In this document: piece by piece, positions 15,376 to 23,952 of the stretch
Layout: each line of letters starts with the position of its first letter
Position numbering within the stretch: the first letter of the stretch is position 1
Origin: JANQSP01 sp965226095
GTDB taxonomy: Bacteria > Bdellovibrionota > Bdellovibrionia > Bdellovibrionales > UBA1609
NCBI GenBank assembly: GCA_965226095.1
Contig: OZ245336.1
Span: 1,302,001 to 1,366,000, forward strand
Direction of reading: 5' to 3'
DNA length: 64,000 bases
Position numbers and translations under genes: made by a program
Notes under the pieces: generated by a model
The model's input: the letters and a program-made list of their open reading frames with translations, nothing else
What the model was told of the DNA's origin: nothing
The model's database searches: none

Positions 15376-15970
15376 TGGCATTCCCTACGGGATTTGAACA
15401 CCTGTCTTGTACCGTGACAAGGGTGGCAGGTTCTTAATCACTACGACACTTTGTTTACATGGCATTCCCTACGGGATTTAAACACCTGTCTTGTACCGTG
15501 ACAAGGGTGGCAGGTTCTTAATCACTACGACACTTTGTTTACATGGCATTCCCTACGGGATTTAAACACCTGTCTTGTACCGTGACAAGGGTGGCAGGTT
15601 CTTAATCACTACGACACTTTGTTATGAATCTTATTTCTATGGTTTGCTGGATACCTGCTTTCGCAGGTATGACAACAGATGCAGATATGGACTTTTGCTG
15701 TTTAGCTACTGGCTAAACACTTTGCATGGCATTCCCTACGGGATTTGAACACCTGTCTTTACCGTGACAAGGGTGGCAGGTTCTTAATCACTACGACACT
15801 TTGTTTACATGGCATTCCCTACGGGATTTGAACACCTGTCTTGTACCGTGACAAGGGTGGCAGGTTCTTAATCACTACGACACTTTGTTTACATGGCATT
15901 CCCTACGGGATTTGAACACCTGTCTTGTACCGTGACAAGGGTGGCAGGTTCTTAATCACTACGACACTTT
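15376..15970 (-). repeat. Six tRNA-Glu-derived repeats in two groups of three
   Basis: Copies of 77 bases start at 15376, 15460, 15544, 15727, 15810 and 15894, spaced 83-84 within each triplet. A 106-base spacer (15621-15726) contains one dispersed palindromic repeat. On the minus strand each ends in the same TTCAAATCCCGTAGGGAATG plus CCA as the true tRNA-Glu at 15984-16058, but the 5' acceptor half and one side of the T-stem have changed. The middle can fold into a new hairpin (CTTGT-cacggt-ACAAG inside an ACCTG/CAGGT stem) instead of a cloverleaf. They are therefore decayed or repurposed tRNA copies. The copy at 15727 lacks two bases in the hairpin. Confidence 0.85.
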
Positions 15971-15983
15971 GGCATTTTAAACA

Positions 15984-16058
15984 TGGCATTCCCTACGGGA
16001 TTTGAACCCGTGTCTTCACCGTGAAAGGGTGGTATCCTAACCACTAGACGAAGGGAAC
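15984..16058 (-). tRNA. tRNA-Glu (anticodon TTC)
   Basis: The minus strand reads GTTCCCTTCGTCTAGTGGTT for the acceptor and D-arm, the anticodon arm CCACC-CTTTCAC-GGTGA with anticodon TTC, the T-arm ACGGGTTCAAATCCCGT, and acceptor AGGGAAT plus discriminator G and encoded CCA. The acceptor stem has one G-T pair at its end. It is the source of the six neighbouring repeats. Confidence 0.95.
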
Positions 16059-16108
16059 TCACTTTTATAATTTAATGTATTATCAAATAGTAGTCCACTG
16101 AAAAGCAG

Positions 16109-16182
16109 TGACCCGCCTTGGGCTCGAACCAAGGACCCTCTCCTTAAAAGGGAGATGCTCTACCAAACTGAGCTAGCGGATC
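16109..16182 (-). tRNA. tRNA-Lys (anticodon TTT)
   Basis: Minus strand: the acceptor GATCCGC pairs with GCGGGTC through one G-T pair. The D-arm is GCTCAGTTTGGTAGAGC, the anticodon arm TCTCC-CTTTTAA-GGAGA gives anticodon TTT, and the T-arm is CCTTGGTTCGAGCCCAAGG. The discriminator is A and CCA is not encoded. Confidence 0.95.
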
Positions 16183-16251
16183 ATTAGCTTCCCTATTCTT
16201 CAGTTTTCAGGCAAAATGTCAAGGATTCAGAGATTTAAAAAACTATAAAAA

Positions 16252-17559
16252 CTATTTCTCGAATAAGGTTTTTAACCAAAGTGTTTCTTCACGACTTGGT
16301 CCAACAGAGATAATATCCACCGGTAAAGATAATTCTTTTTGAATAAGCCCAACATAATCCAGGGCTTTTTGTGGCAGATCGGTAAAATTACGAATTTTTG
16401 AAATATCTTCCATCCACCCAGATAAAGTTTTATATACCGGTTCACACTTGTGCAACTCCTCAGAAGCCACTGGAAATTCATCTGTGCCAAGAGTTTTTCC
16501 ATTCAGTCGATAAGAAGTACACACTGGAATTTCTTTTAAACCAGACAAGACATCCAATTTCATCAAAGCCAAATGAGTGATACCATTGATGCGAATAGCA
16601 TACTTCAGTGCTGGCAAATCCAACCAACCACAGCGCCGCTTTCTGCCTGTTGTTGCTCCCCACTCTCCACCAGCTTGCTGTAAATGCTCACCCAAATCTC
16701 CATGACATTCTGTTGGAAAAGGCCCCTCACCAACACGAGTGGTATAAGATTTTGCAATAGCAATGATTTTATGTATAGACCTTGGCCCAATTCCGGAGCC
16801 TGTCAATGCCGCACCGGCTACAGTGTTGGAACTGGTGACATAGGGATATGTGCCATGCAGAAGATCTAATAAACAACCTTGAGCGCCTTCAAACAAAACT
16901 TTTTTATTATCCTTAAGAGCCTTATAAATAATACGAGAAATATCCCGACAACGATATGGCCGAAGCTCCTCCCTGAGTTTTAAAACTTCCTCCAATAACT
17001 CCTCCACAGAAGGAACTTTTAAGTTATAGAACTTTTCAATGAGGAATCTTTTTTCCTCTATAGCTCTCTCCAGCTTTTGCTTTAATTGATCAGGACTACT
17101 GAATAAATCTGCAAATAAAAGCGCTTTTCTGGAAGCTCTATCCTCATAGGCTGGACCTATTCCCTTGCCCGTCGTGCCAATCTTTACACCATTAGCATGA
17201 CCTTCACGAGCCTGATCCAACAATCGATGGTATTTTAATAACACAGTCGTAGAATCGGAAACCAATAATTGAGAAGGGTTTTGCAAGTATCCACTGGCCT
17301 TCAAAGCGCGTATTTCATCACAAAGGCTTTCTATATCCAAAACCACGCCAGCCGCAATAAGGCAGGTGGTATTGGAATGAAAAATACCGGATGGAATGAG
17401 ATGCAAAACTTTTGTCTGGCCCTTGATTTTTAAAGTGTGACCGGCATTAGCTCCACCTTGATAGCGAATGACATAATCAGATTGAGCAGAGAAGACATCT
17501 ACTGCCTTTCCCTTGCCCTCATCACCCCATTGGGCTCCTATAATAATAATACCTGGCAC
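16252..17559 (-). CDS. purA: Adenylosuccinate synthetase
   Basis: It catalyses GTP-dependent joining of IMP and aspartate, the first committed step from IMP to AMP. The 435-residue protein has the family length. It begins MPGIIIIGAQWGDEGKGKAV (GDEGKGK P-loop with catalytic Asp), then GGANAGHTL, the IMP-binding GTTGKGIGPAYEDR (about residues 127-140), FEGAQGCLLDL, VGEGPFPTE and TTGRKRRCGWLDLPALKYA near residue 300. It stands alone on the minus strand, just upstream of tRNA-Lys. Confidence 0.96.
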   Translation of the reverse strand: MPGIIIIGAQWGDEGKGKAVDVFSAQSDYVIRYQGGANAGHTLKIKGQTKVLHLIPSGIFHSNTTCLIAAGVVLDIESLCDEIRALKASGYLQNPSQLLVSDSTTVLLKYHRLLDQAREGHANGVKIGTTGKGIGPAYEDRASRKALLFADLFSSPDQLKQKLERAIEEKRFLIEKFYNLKVPSVEELLEEVLKLREELRPYRCRDISRIIYKALKDNKKVLFEGAQGCLLDLLHGTYPYVTSSNTVAGAALTGSGIGPRSIHKIIAIAKSYTTRVGEGPFPTECHGDLGEHLQQAGGEWGATTGRKRRCGWLDLPALKYAIRINGITHLALMKLDVLSGLKEIPVCTSYRLNGKTLGTDEFPVASEELHKCEPVYKTLSGWMEDISKIRNFTDLPQKALDYVGLIQKELSLPVDIISVGPSREETLWLKTLFEK

Positions 17560-17702
17560 AAACGAAGATTATTTCACTCTCGCCATGCTCTAGCAAGATT
17601 TATCTTACTAAATAACCACTTAAGTTAGACAAAATACTGAAGACTTAAGTCTATAAAGTTTTTTTTTTGTAGTTTTTTCCAATTTGGACCGAATAAAATA
17701 TT

Positions 17703-18437
17703 ATGGTTATGGCGTTTAAGATTATAATAATCACCTTTTTACTACCTGCACTCATCGCCTGTTCAGATTTAGGAGCAAACGATAGAGATAGATCTTACAC
17801 AAGACAACCCAGTCCTAACACTGCCATTTTATCTTCATCTGTATGTATAGAACTTCGAGAGGAAGAAGAAAATGAAAAGGACGGAGCCCCCAGCCTGGAA
17901 AATGTAGAAACTACCTCCTTTTATGGATGGCTTCAAAACTGTAGAACAGGGTTTAGTACTCCTGATAATACCATTGATGTTGTAGTAAGTGCCATAGGAC
18001 TACAGGACAAATATACACCTGGAAGATTAAGAGAATGCTTGAGATGCAAGCTGGCAGAAGCTCATAACAAAATATGTTCAACCAGAGATGAATTGGAGAG
18101 ACAGAGACAGGACGCTAATTCTGATGCTGACAGAAATCGAATAGAAAATTCTATTGCCCGACTAGATGAACTTCAATTTAACTTTAATGAAAGACTTTAT
18201 AAAGAGTCCAATAAATTGAATGACAAAGCAAATAGCTATGCTGATAAAGATAGTTCCAGTGTGGGGGGACGTATTTGGAACTGGGTGGGGCAAGAAGAAG
18301 CAGAAGCCCTCAGAGATATTCTTAACGCAGAATCTTATAACGAATGCAATAGTTTCCATTATGATGATGCAGATGACTACCGCTATGAAGATGATTCCCG
18401 TAGAAATGACTCTTATGCACGTCGCCGATCCTACTAA
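17703..18437 (+). CDS. Predicted lipoprotein with a coiled-coil body
   Basis: A 244-residue protein. Its signal peptide ends in a lipobox (LPALIAC, cysteine at residue 20, or 18 from a second ATG). The mature part contains four cysteines around RLRECLRCKLAEAHNKICST, then a charged helical stretch (RQRQDANSDADRNRIENSIA, about residues 138-160) likely to form a coiled coil. The tail is rich in Asp, Tyr and Arg. No family is recognised. It is followed 65 bases later by the phytase/esterase-like gene. Confidence 0.7.
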   Translation: MVMAFKIIIITFLLPALIACSDLGANDRDRSYTRQPSPNTAILSSSVCIELREEEENEKDGAPSLENVETTSFYGWLQNCRTGFSTPDNTIDVVVSAIGLQDKYTPGRLRECLRCKLAEAHNKICSTRDELERQRQDANSDADRNRIENSIARLDELQFNFNERLYKESNKLNDKANSYADKDSSSVGGRIWNWVGQEEAEALRDILNAESYNECNSFHYDDADDYRYEDDSRRNDSYARRRSY

Positions 18438-18502
18438 AAATCAACTAATTCATAAAAATATAAAGTGACTTCTTTAGTCTTTCTGTTTCATAATAGTTCC
18501 CT

Positions 18503-19993
18503 ATGAGGAAGTGGTTTTTTATTGTACTTCCACCAGCTTTTTTGCTGATCTATGTATTTGCAAATTATATGCTTTCTTCTGTTAAACAAAGCACTGCAAA
18601 GACATTTCGAAGTGATTCTTTTGTGCCAACATCAGAAAGTGATCAGATAAATGATAATCCCTCTGTACCAAACGATTCAACATCCATAAAATCACTGCCT
18701 CCAAAGCCTAAAAAACAAGCTCAAAAATATACAGGAATCCACAACACCAACCAACCGGTTAATGCTAACTCTCAAGGAATATTGAGAACTTCTCCGATAC
18801 GAACTCAGAAATTGTCACAGGAAGAAAATACAAAACCTTCTTCCAAAAAAACAGATGTACAACAGATCCCCTCCGTTACGAACGCTACCACTTTTATTGA
18901 AAGCCCTCCTCCGAAACAAAATTTTTCCATTAGTTTTGTCGATACACAAACTTTAGAACCAGGTCACCATTTAGAAAATGTCCCTGTAGGAGGTCTGTCT
19001 GCCCTGTCTTACGATCCCACTACAGAAACATTTTTTGCTTTGTCTGATGATAAAGGTAATCTACATAATAATGGCCAACGTTATCATCCCAGATTCTATG
19101 AAATGAAATTAGACACAGAAAATTATATTTTTGACTTAAAAAAACATATTTTTCTTCAGAGCGGAAATGATCAGCTTATACAGGGAATAGATCCGGAAGG
19201 AATGGTTTTCTTAAGTCCTGATAAAATTTTTATCAGCTCAGAAGGAGCACAAATGAGTACCCTGACTACTCCACCTGCTGTGTTTGAATATAATAGCAAA
19301 GGTCAATTAAGATCAAAGACAATTCTATCCGGCGTATTTTGGCCAAATAGTTCTGAGCAAATAGGTAGCTATGGTGTTAAAGAAAATAAAAGTTTTGAAG
19401 CCTTTACTGTAGATGTTAAAAATAATCACTTATGGTTGGCTACAGAAAAATCTCTCCATCAAGACGACCTTATGGAGCCAGAGGGTGATAAACCACAACC
19501 AAACACAGAATATATTCGCTTTACCCAACTGGCTTTGAACAATATGAAAATGAGTGCACAATATATTTATCCAATGCAATCTTATTTTGAACAAGGTGCC
19601 CTATCAGGTGAAAATGGAGTAACAGATTTTTTATTTCTGGACGGTAAAAGATTTATTGTTATAGAAAGAGCGTATTTAAGACATAGAGACGCACCAGCAA
19701 GCACAAAACAGAATGCCAACCTTATACAATTGTTCTTAGCTGATTGTTCACGAGCCAACGATGTATCCAGGTATCAAGCCTTACAAGGAAACCAATTTGT
19801 GACATGTGGTAAAAAGCCAATTATTAGCGACCTTTCTGAAGTTGTTAATGGCCATGTGGACAATATTGAAGGTATTGCCAAAGGACCGGAGGTGGCACCT
19901 GGTCAATTTGTTTTAGTATTGGTGAGTGACAATAATTTTTCACCTGATCAAAAAACCCAATTTTTATTTTTTCACTACAAACCTAATTTTTAA
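18503..19993 (+). CDS. Membrane-anchored esterase-like phytase-family protein
   Basis: A 496-residue protein. An N-terminal membrane anchor (WFFIVLPPAFLLIYVFANYM, residues 3-22) is followed by a Ser/Pro/Thr/Lys-rich linker to about residue 135, which should span periplasmic space. The rest resembles the 'esterase-like activity of phytase' family of beta-propeller proteins: VGGLSALSYDPTTETFFALS, RFYEMKLD, GIDPEGMVFLSPDKIFISSE and, near the end, NIEGIAKGPEVAPGQFVLVL. Family members are secreted and suggested to act on phosphoesters or esters; substrates are uncertain. The next gene starts two bases after the stop, so they are cotranscribed. Confidence 0.75.
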   Translation: MRKWFFIVLPPAFLLIYVFANYMLSSVKQSTAKTFRSDSFVPTSESDQINDNPSVPNDSTSIKSLPPKPKKQAQKYTGIHNTNQPVNANSQGILRTSPIRTQKLSQEENTKPSSKKTDVQQIPSVTNATTFIESPPPKQNFSISFVDTQTLEPGHHLENVPVGGLSALSYDPTTETFFALSDDKGNLHNNGQRYHPRFYEMKLDTENYIFDLKKHIFLQSGNDQLIQGIDPEGMVFLSPDKIFISSEGAQMSTLTTPPAVFEYNSKGQLRSKTILSGVFWPNSSEQIGSYGVKENKSFEAFTVDVKNNHLWLATEKSLHQDDLMEPEGDKPQPNTEYIRFTQLALNNMKMSAQYIYPMQSYFEQGALSGENGVTDFLFLDGKRFIVIERAYLRHRDAPASTKQNANLIQLFLADCSRANDVSRYQALQGNQFVTCGKKPIISDLSEVVNGHVDNIEGIAKGPEVAPGQFVLVLVSDNNFSPDQKTQFLFFHYKPNF

Positions 19994-19995
19994 TA

Positions 19996-20760
19996 ATGTC
20001 GTATCCTCTTTATTCCAAAAAACATACATTACTTTCGTTAACGCAAGCTCGTGATTTAATTGTTTATACTCAAGGAACAGACACTATAAAGAATTTACCT
20101 GAACGAGCCATTTTGTGCTTTTCAAAAGGGTGGGCTACTTCTCTGAGACAAAAAAAAGAATTTCAATGCACTCTCCCCATCAATAAACTGGGTATGTTTA
20201 TTGATGTTTATCAACATGCTCAACAAAAAACAGCTGTAGTGAGTAGTTTTGGCTTTGGTGCTCCTGCGGCCGTTGTGTGTATGGAAAAATTGTTAGCCCT
20301 AGGTGTAAAACAGTTTTTCAGTGTAGGAATAATGGGTTCTCTAACACCCGATTTATCTATTGGAGAAAAAGTGTTATGCACTCGAGCTTTCAGAGATGAA
20401 GGGTGTTCCTATCACTATAAAGCCGCTTCTGATTTTGTAGAACTATCTATTTCTGATGATGTTTTTAATATTGAAAAAAACCTACACACAAAACAAGTCA
20501 CTGTGTGGACAACAGATGCTCCTTTCAAAGAAAGCAAAGAAGAACTGTTACATTTTCAAAAACTGGGCGCACAATGTGTGGATATGGAATCCTCTGCTCT
20601 ATTGTCAGTCGGTGAACATTATAAAACCAAAGTATTTTGTTTAGGTGTTATTTCTGATCAATTATCACCAGCAAATTGGAAACCAGCATTTTTTAATAAA
20701 AAGGTTCAACAAAGCATGGAAGAAATTCTACATCAACTATTATCTATCCATCTTAGCTGA
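19996..20760 (+). CDS. Nucleoside phosphorylase (PNP/UDP family)
   Basis: A 254-residue member of the purine/uridine phosphorylase and MTA/SAH nucleosidase superfamily, which cleave the N-glycosidic bond of nucleosides. Recognisable features are FGFGAPAAVVCMEKLLALGV, the FFSVGIMGSLTPDLSIGEKV phosphate/ribose-binding region, AFRDEGCSYHYK, and the hallmark CVDMESSALL (about residues 196-205), whose Met-Glu-Ser contacts ribose, followed by CLGVISDQL. The layout resembles uridine phosphorylase more than MTA nucleosidase, but the exact substrate is not fixed. It lies in an operon with the phytase-like gene and may serve nucleotide salvage. Confidence 0.8.
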   Translation: MSYPLYSKKHTLLSLTQARDLIVYTQGTDTIKNLPERAILCFSKGWATSLRQKKEFQCTLPINKLGMFIDVYQHAQQKTAVVSSFGFGAPAAVVCMEKLLALGVKQFFSVGIMGSLTPDLSIGEKVLCTRAFRDEGCSYHYKAASDFVELSISDDVFNIEKNLHTKQVTVWTTDAPFKESKEELLHFQKLGAQCVDMESSALLSVGEHYKTKVFCLGVISDQLSPANWKPAFFNKKVQQSMEEILHQLLSIHLS

Positions 20761-20768
20761 TTACCGCT

Positions 20769-23276
20769 TTACCTCTGACGGCGTATTGCCGGTTGCCACT
20801 CTGACAATTGCTGCTGCTCAGGAAGTAATTTATCCCAGATAGGATACACTCTTTGATAGCCTAATGCTTTCAATTGAGCAGATGTTAAAGCTTCTGCTTG
20901 TTGCTTGCTTAGTTTTTTCAACTTTAACTTCATAAGAACACTTGTGCCTAAATCAGCAATTTGGTTTGGCAATAACTCCGCTTGAATAGCTTTTAATTGT
21001 CCTGCACTCAAAAAGTTTAACTGCTTTGAAGTGAAAGCTTGTACCTGAACTGTACTTAATAACTTCATATTAAGAAGTCCCACTTTCTGTTTTTGTAAAG
21101 AGGCAATCTGCTCCGCTAAAAGATATCTTTGAATCTTTCTTAAACGTCTTTTGCTTAAATTACTTAAGTGATTTCCTGATAGCACATAAGCCATTTCCGG
21201 AGTAGAACGAACCAATCTTCTCACTTCTCTTGGAGTGAGTGAATCATCAACCTGTAATTGTCTTAAGCGGGTAGCATTTGTAAATCCTTTAAATTTTAAC
21301 CTGTTTTTCTTTTCGTCTGACAATTTTGACATTTGATTAACTGACAAATTCTTCTTAAGATATCTAAACTGTTTTGAAGAAAGACCCACAGAGTCCTCCA
21401 ACAAGGCATCTACTTGTTCATTAGTTAATACCTGTATCTGACGACCAGACATTTTATTTAAAACAGTATGTAATTGTTCAACGGTCATTGCCTGTATTTG
21501 CTGAACTGTCATCCATTTCAAATTAAAATCACTAACAAGACGCTCTACAGAAGGTATTACCTTACTGTTTATTCTATTTTGAACAAGAGCAAGATATTTT
21601 GAAGGTAAGTTTTCTATCTGCTCAGCATTCAGCGATTCAAATGATAAGCCTTTAAAAAGTTTCCTGTTTATTTCATTTAACTGTGATGAACTCAATCGAT
21701 TTTGAATAGCTTTTAACTGCGTCATATTCATTTTGTTCAGTTCTTTTCCAGTTATACCTTCAATGTAATCATCACTTGTCTGCTTCAGTTGTTCGCCATT
21801 AAGAAAATGCGGGAGAGCTCTTAGTAAAGAGCTTTCACTTAAAATCCTCACTTGTACAGGTGTTAAATCACCAACAATGAGACTATTAAGAAACTCTTCT
21901 TTTAACTCTACTATCTGTCTTGGTGACAAATGCTTTTGAATACTTTGCATTTGTTCAACATTTAATTTATTCAATTCATTTTGAGTTAAATTTTGTACTT
22001 TTTCTGCATTCAAGTATTTCAATTGCTCAACACTCAACCTATGAACACCTATTTTTTGAAGAACTTCGATACTAGATTCAACTATTTGTTCTCTAGTTAA
22101 TAGCTTAACAGAAAAACCTTCTAAACTTTTTGTACTAAGCTTGGTCAATTGTTGTGCCGAAAGTTTGGGTTGAATCTTATTTAATTGCTGTTCATTTAAC
22201 CAAGCTACTTGTTCCGGCAACAATTTACTTTGAATGACCTGCACATTTTTTGGAGGTATGGCCTGTACTTGTTTCTCAGTTAAGGCTTGCACCTGTTTAA
22301 TGGTTAACTTACCAAAGTTAAGATTTTTAACTTGCTCTGGCTTTAACCAGGATATTTGTTCCGGCAACAATTGTTGCTGAATATTACGAAGTACTCTTGT
22401 TTTTATATTTTGTAATTCTTCGGCAGTGAATGTTTGAGCCTGCCTGTTATTGAATGAAGCCGTTGAAGTTCTTCCTCTTCTATTTGCTGCCGGTGCAGTA
22501 GTAGATCGAGTGGCACGAACAGGTGCTACTGTCTCACCTGCAGGCTTTGTGCCCTCTTCAGTGTTTGATAAGTCCCTATAAGGTCGTCTGGAATTAGAAG
22601 CATCTCCGAAAAATTGGCCGCCACCAGCCGGTGCTCCTTTGCCCATCAGTCTTCTGAGCCAACCAGCCCCTTCTTGTGCGCTGGCAGTTGATGCCCTTTC
22701 TCTTTGTGGTGCTACAAGGGGACGAGTGGCTTTGCTAGCTTCCTCGCTAGCTTCTTCAGATGCAGATTCTTTATTCTGTGAGCCTTTAGTGTACATTTGT
22801 CCAAGTGTATATGGAGCATCACCACCTGAAGGCTCTGCTCCTTCAAGTAGAGATTTGTTTTGTTCTTCTGCATTTTCATTCTTTACATCTTTAGATCCTT
22901 CTTGAACTGCAACAGAATCACTTTTAATTTCCCCGGTTTCTATTGCCCTAGAAAACAAAATATCAGACAAGGAGGCAGTACCAATATCCTGTGTTTCTGC
23001 AAACTCCTTAAACTGCTTTCTCAAAGTAGTCTCAGCAGGTAATCTTGGATCACTGGCCCGAAACTTATTATAAGCACTAAGACTCCCTATTCTATCTTCC
23101 TTTAAACTTGTTTTAGAATTATGTTCGACGACTTTCTGAAGCACTTCCTCAAAAGTATAACGATCCTGAGGATCAAAGGCTTTACTGCATTTCCTACCAG
23201 AGTCTGCACCTACACCTTGTACATAAGTGTAAGAAGATAAAGATAAAAACAAAGAAAATAATAAAATCCTAATCAT
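20769..23276 (-). CDS. Exported repeat protein with LTxxQVQAL-type repeats
   Basis: An 835-residue protein. A signal peptide (MIRILLFSLFLSLSSYTYVQ) is followed by a non-repetitive region to about residue 150, a Ser/Thr/Ala/Arg-rich low-complexity linker, then from about residue 285 to the end dozens of short repeats of about 10-23 residues. Typical units are LTIKQVQALTEKQVQAI and LLPEQVAWLNEQQLNKI. Such helical LTxxQ repeats occur in large surface proteins of several bacteria, but no function is established. The frame opens earlier with a TTG, but the ATG at 23276 has GGAG seven bases upstream and was chosen. It converges on the nucleoside phosphorylase gene with eight bases between the stops. 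A palindrome at 23379 lies upstream. Confidence 0.8.
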   Translation of the reverse strand: MIRILLFSLFLSLSSYTYVQGVGADSGRKCSKAFDPQDRYTFEEVLQKVVEHNSKTSLKEDRIGSLSAYNKFRASDPRLPAETTLRKQFKEFAETQDIGTASLSDILFSRAIETGEIKSDSVAVQEGSKDVKNENAEEQNKSLLEGAEPSGGDAPYTLGQMYTKGSQNKESASEEASEEASKATRPLVAPQRERASTASAQEGAGWLRRLMGKGAPAGGGQFFGDASNSRRPYRDLSNTEEGTKPAGETVAPVRATRSTTAPAANRRGRTSTASFNNRQAQTFTAEELQNIKTRVLRNIQQQLLPEQISWLKPEQVKNLNFGKLTIKQVQALTEKQVQAIPPKNVQVIQSKLLPEQVAWLNEQQLNKIQPKLSAQQLTKLSTKSLEGFSVKLLTREQIVESSIEVLQKIGVHRLSVEQLKYLNAEKVQNLTQNELNKLNVEQMQSIQKHLSPRQIVELKEEFLNSLIVGDLTPVQVRILSESSLLRALPHFLNGEQLKQTSDDYIEGITGKELNKMNMTQLKAIQNRLSSSQLNEINRKLFKGLSFESLNAEQIENLPSKYLALVQNRINSKVIPSVERLVSDFNLKWMTVQQIQAMTVEQLHTVLNKMSGRQIQVLTNEQVDALLEDSVGLSSKQFRYLKKNLSVNQMSKLSDEKKNRLKFKGFTNATRLRQLQVDDSLTPREVRRLVRSTPEMAYVLSGNHLSNLSKRRLRKIQRYLLAEQIASLQKQKVGLLNMKLLSTVQVQAFTSKQLNFLSAGQLKAIQAELLPNQIADLGTSVLMKLKLKKLSKQQAEALTSAQLKALGYQRVYPIWDKLLPEQQQLSEWQPAIRRQR

Positions 23277-23378
23277 AAATAACTCCAATATGTAATTTTT
23301 AAGTCAATTCAAAAAATAATATTTATAAAATGCAATATAAGCAACAAAAAAAAGCTTAAATTAAAAATATTTCATAAA

Positions 23379-23397
23379 TAGTGTAAAATATACACTA
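23379..23397. promoter_or_regulatory. Palindrome TAGTGTA-N5-TACACTA upstream of the repeat protein
   Basis: Perfect 7-bp arms with a 5-base spacer, about 100 bases upstream of the repeat-protein start. The rest of the 23277-23499 intergenic region is AT-rich and shows nothing else. It is related in sequence to 2576-2594 and 38215-38233. Confidence 0.4.
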
Positions 23398-23499
23398 TAA
23401 GACCGTGTAAAAATTTTATGCATACAATTCATGTAAGAAACATCTTCATTCTTAAAAAAACAATACTTTTAGTACAGCAAAAACTCTAAGCAATAGAAA

Positions 23500-23952
23500 T
23501 TATTGAGATAAAAACCGCACAGGGTTGATAGGTTGTTTTTTGTACATCAGCTCCAAATGTAAATGAGCGCCGTAGGACACACCTGTATTGCCCACTTCAC
23601 CAATTTTATCTTTTTTTCGAACACTTTGCCCCTGCCGAACAGAAATTTTACTTAAATGCGCATATAAACTAGACCATTTATGTGCATGCTCAATAATAAT
23701 CATCTTCCCATAACCGGAAAATTGTTGACCGGTATAAATTACTTTTCCATCTGCAATCGCTCTCACTGGATGTCCGGTTTTTTTAGGAAAATCGATACCC
23801 TCATGATAAATGGAAAATTTTCTGGAGAGATAATAAGATTTCTCAACCGGCCATGTAAAATCAGGTGTCTTAACCCAATACATACAACCTGTATTTATTA
23901 AAAACACTACAACATATATAAACTTTAAGCCGGACAGGGAAAATTTAAACAT
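23500..23952 (-). CDS. M23-family (LytM-type) peptidase lipoprotein
   Basis: A 150-residue zinc metallopeptidase-fold protein of the murein hydrolase family. The signal peptide ends in a lipobox (INTGC, cysteine about residue 23). The M23 domain fills the rest: HEGIDFPKKTGHPVRAIADG (zinc-binding His and Asp), GYGKMIIIEHAHKWSSLYAH, VRKKDKIGEVGNTGVSYGAH and the closing HLHLEL with catalytic and zinc-binding His. All zinc ligands look present, so it may cut peptidoglycan cross-links. It is short, with no separate LysM domain. Its start lies inside the 3' end of glyA (28-base overlap), so it is cotranscribed with glyA and rpiB. Confidence 0.85.
   Translation of the reverse strand: MFKFSLSGLKFIYVVVFLINTGCMYWVKTPDFTWPVEKSYYLSRKFSIYHEGIDFPKKTGHPVRAIADGKVIYTGQQFSGYGKMIIIEHAHKWSSLYAHLSKISVRQGQSVRKKDKIGEVGNTGVSYGAHLHLELMYKKQPINPVRFLSQ

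Noticed and set aside
15376..15970. CRISPR array
   Set aside because: Units are 77 bases and contiguous with tiny constant spacers, and they match tRNA-Glu; there are no variable spacers.
23277..23288. TTG start for the LTxxQ repeat protein
   Set aside because: ATG at 23276 has GGAG at the right distance; the TTG overlaps that GGAG.
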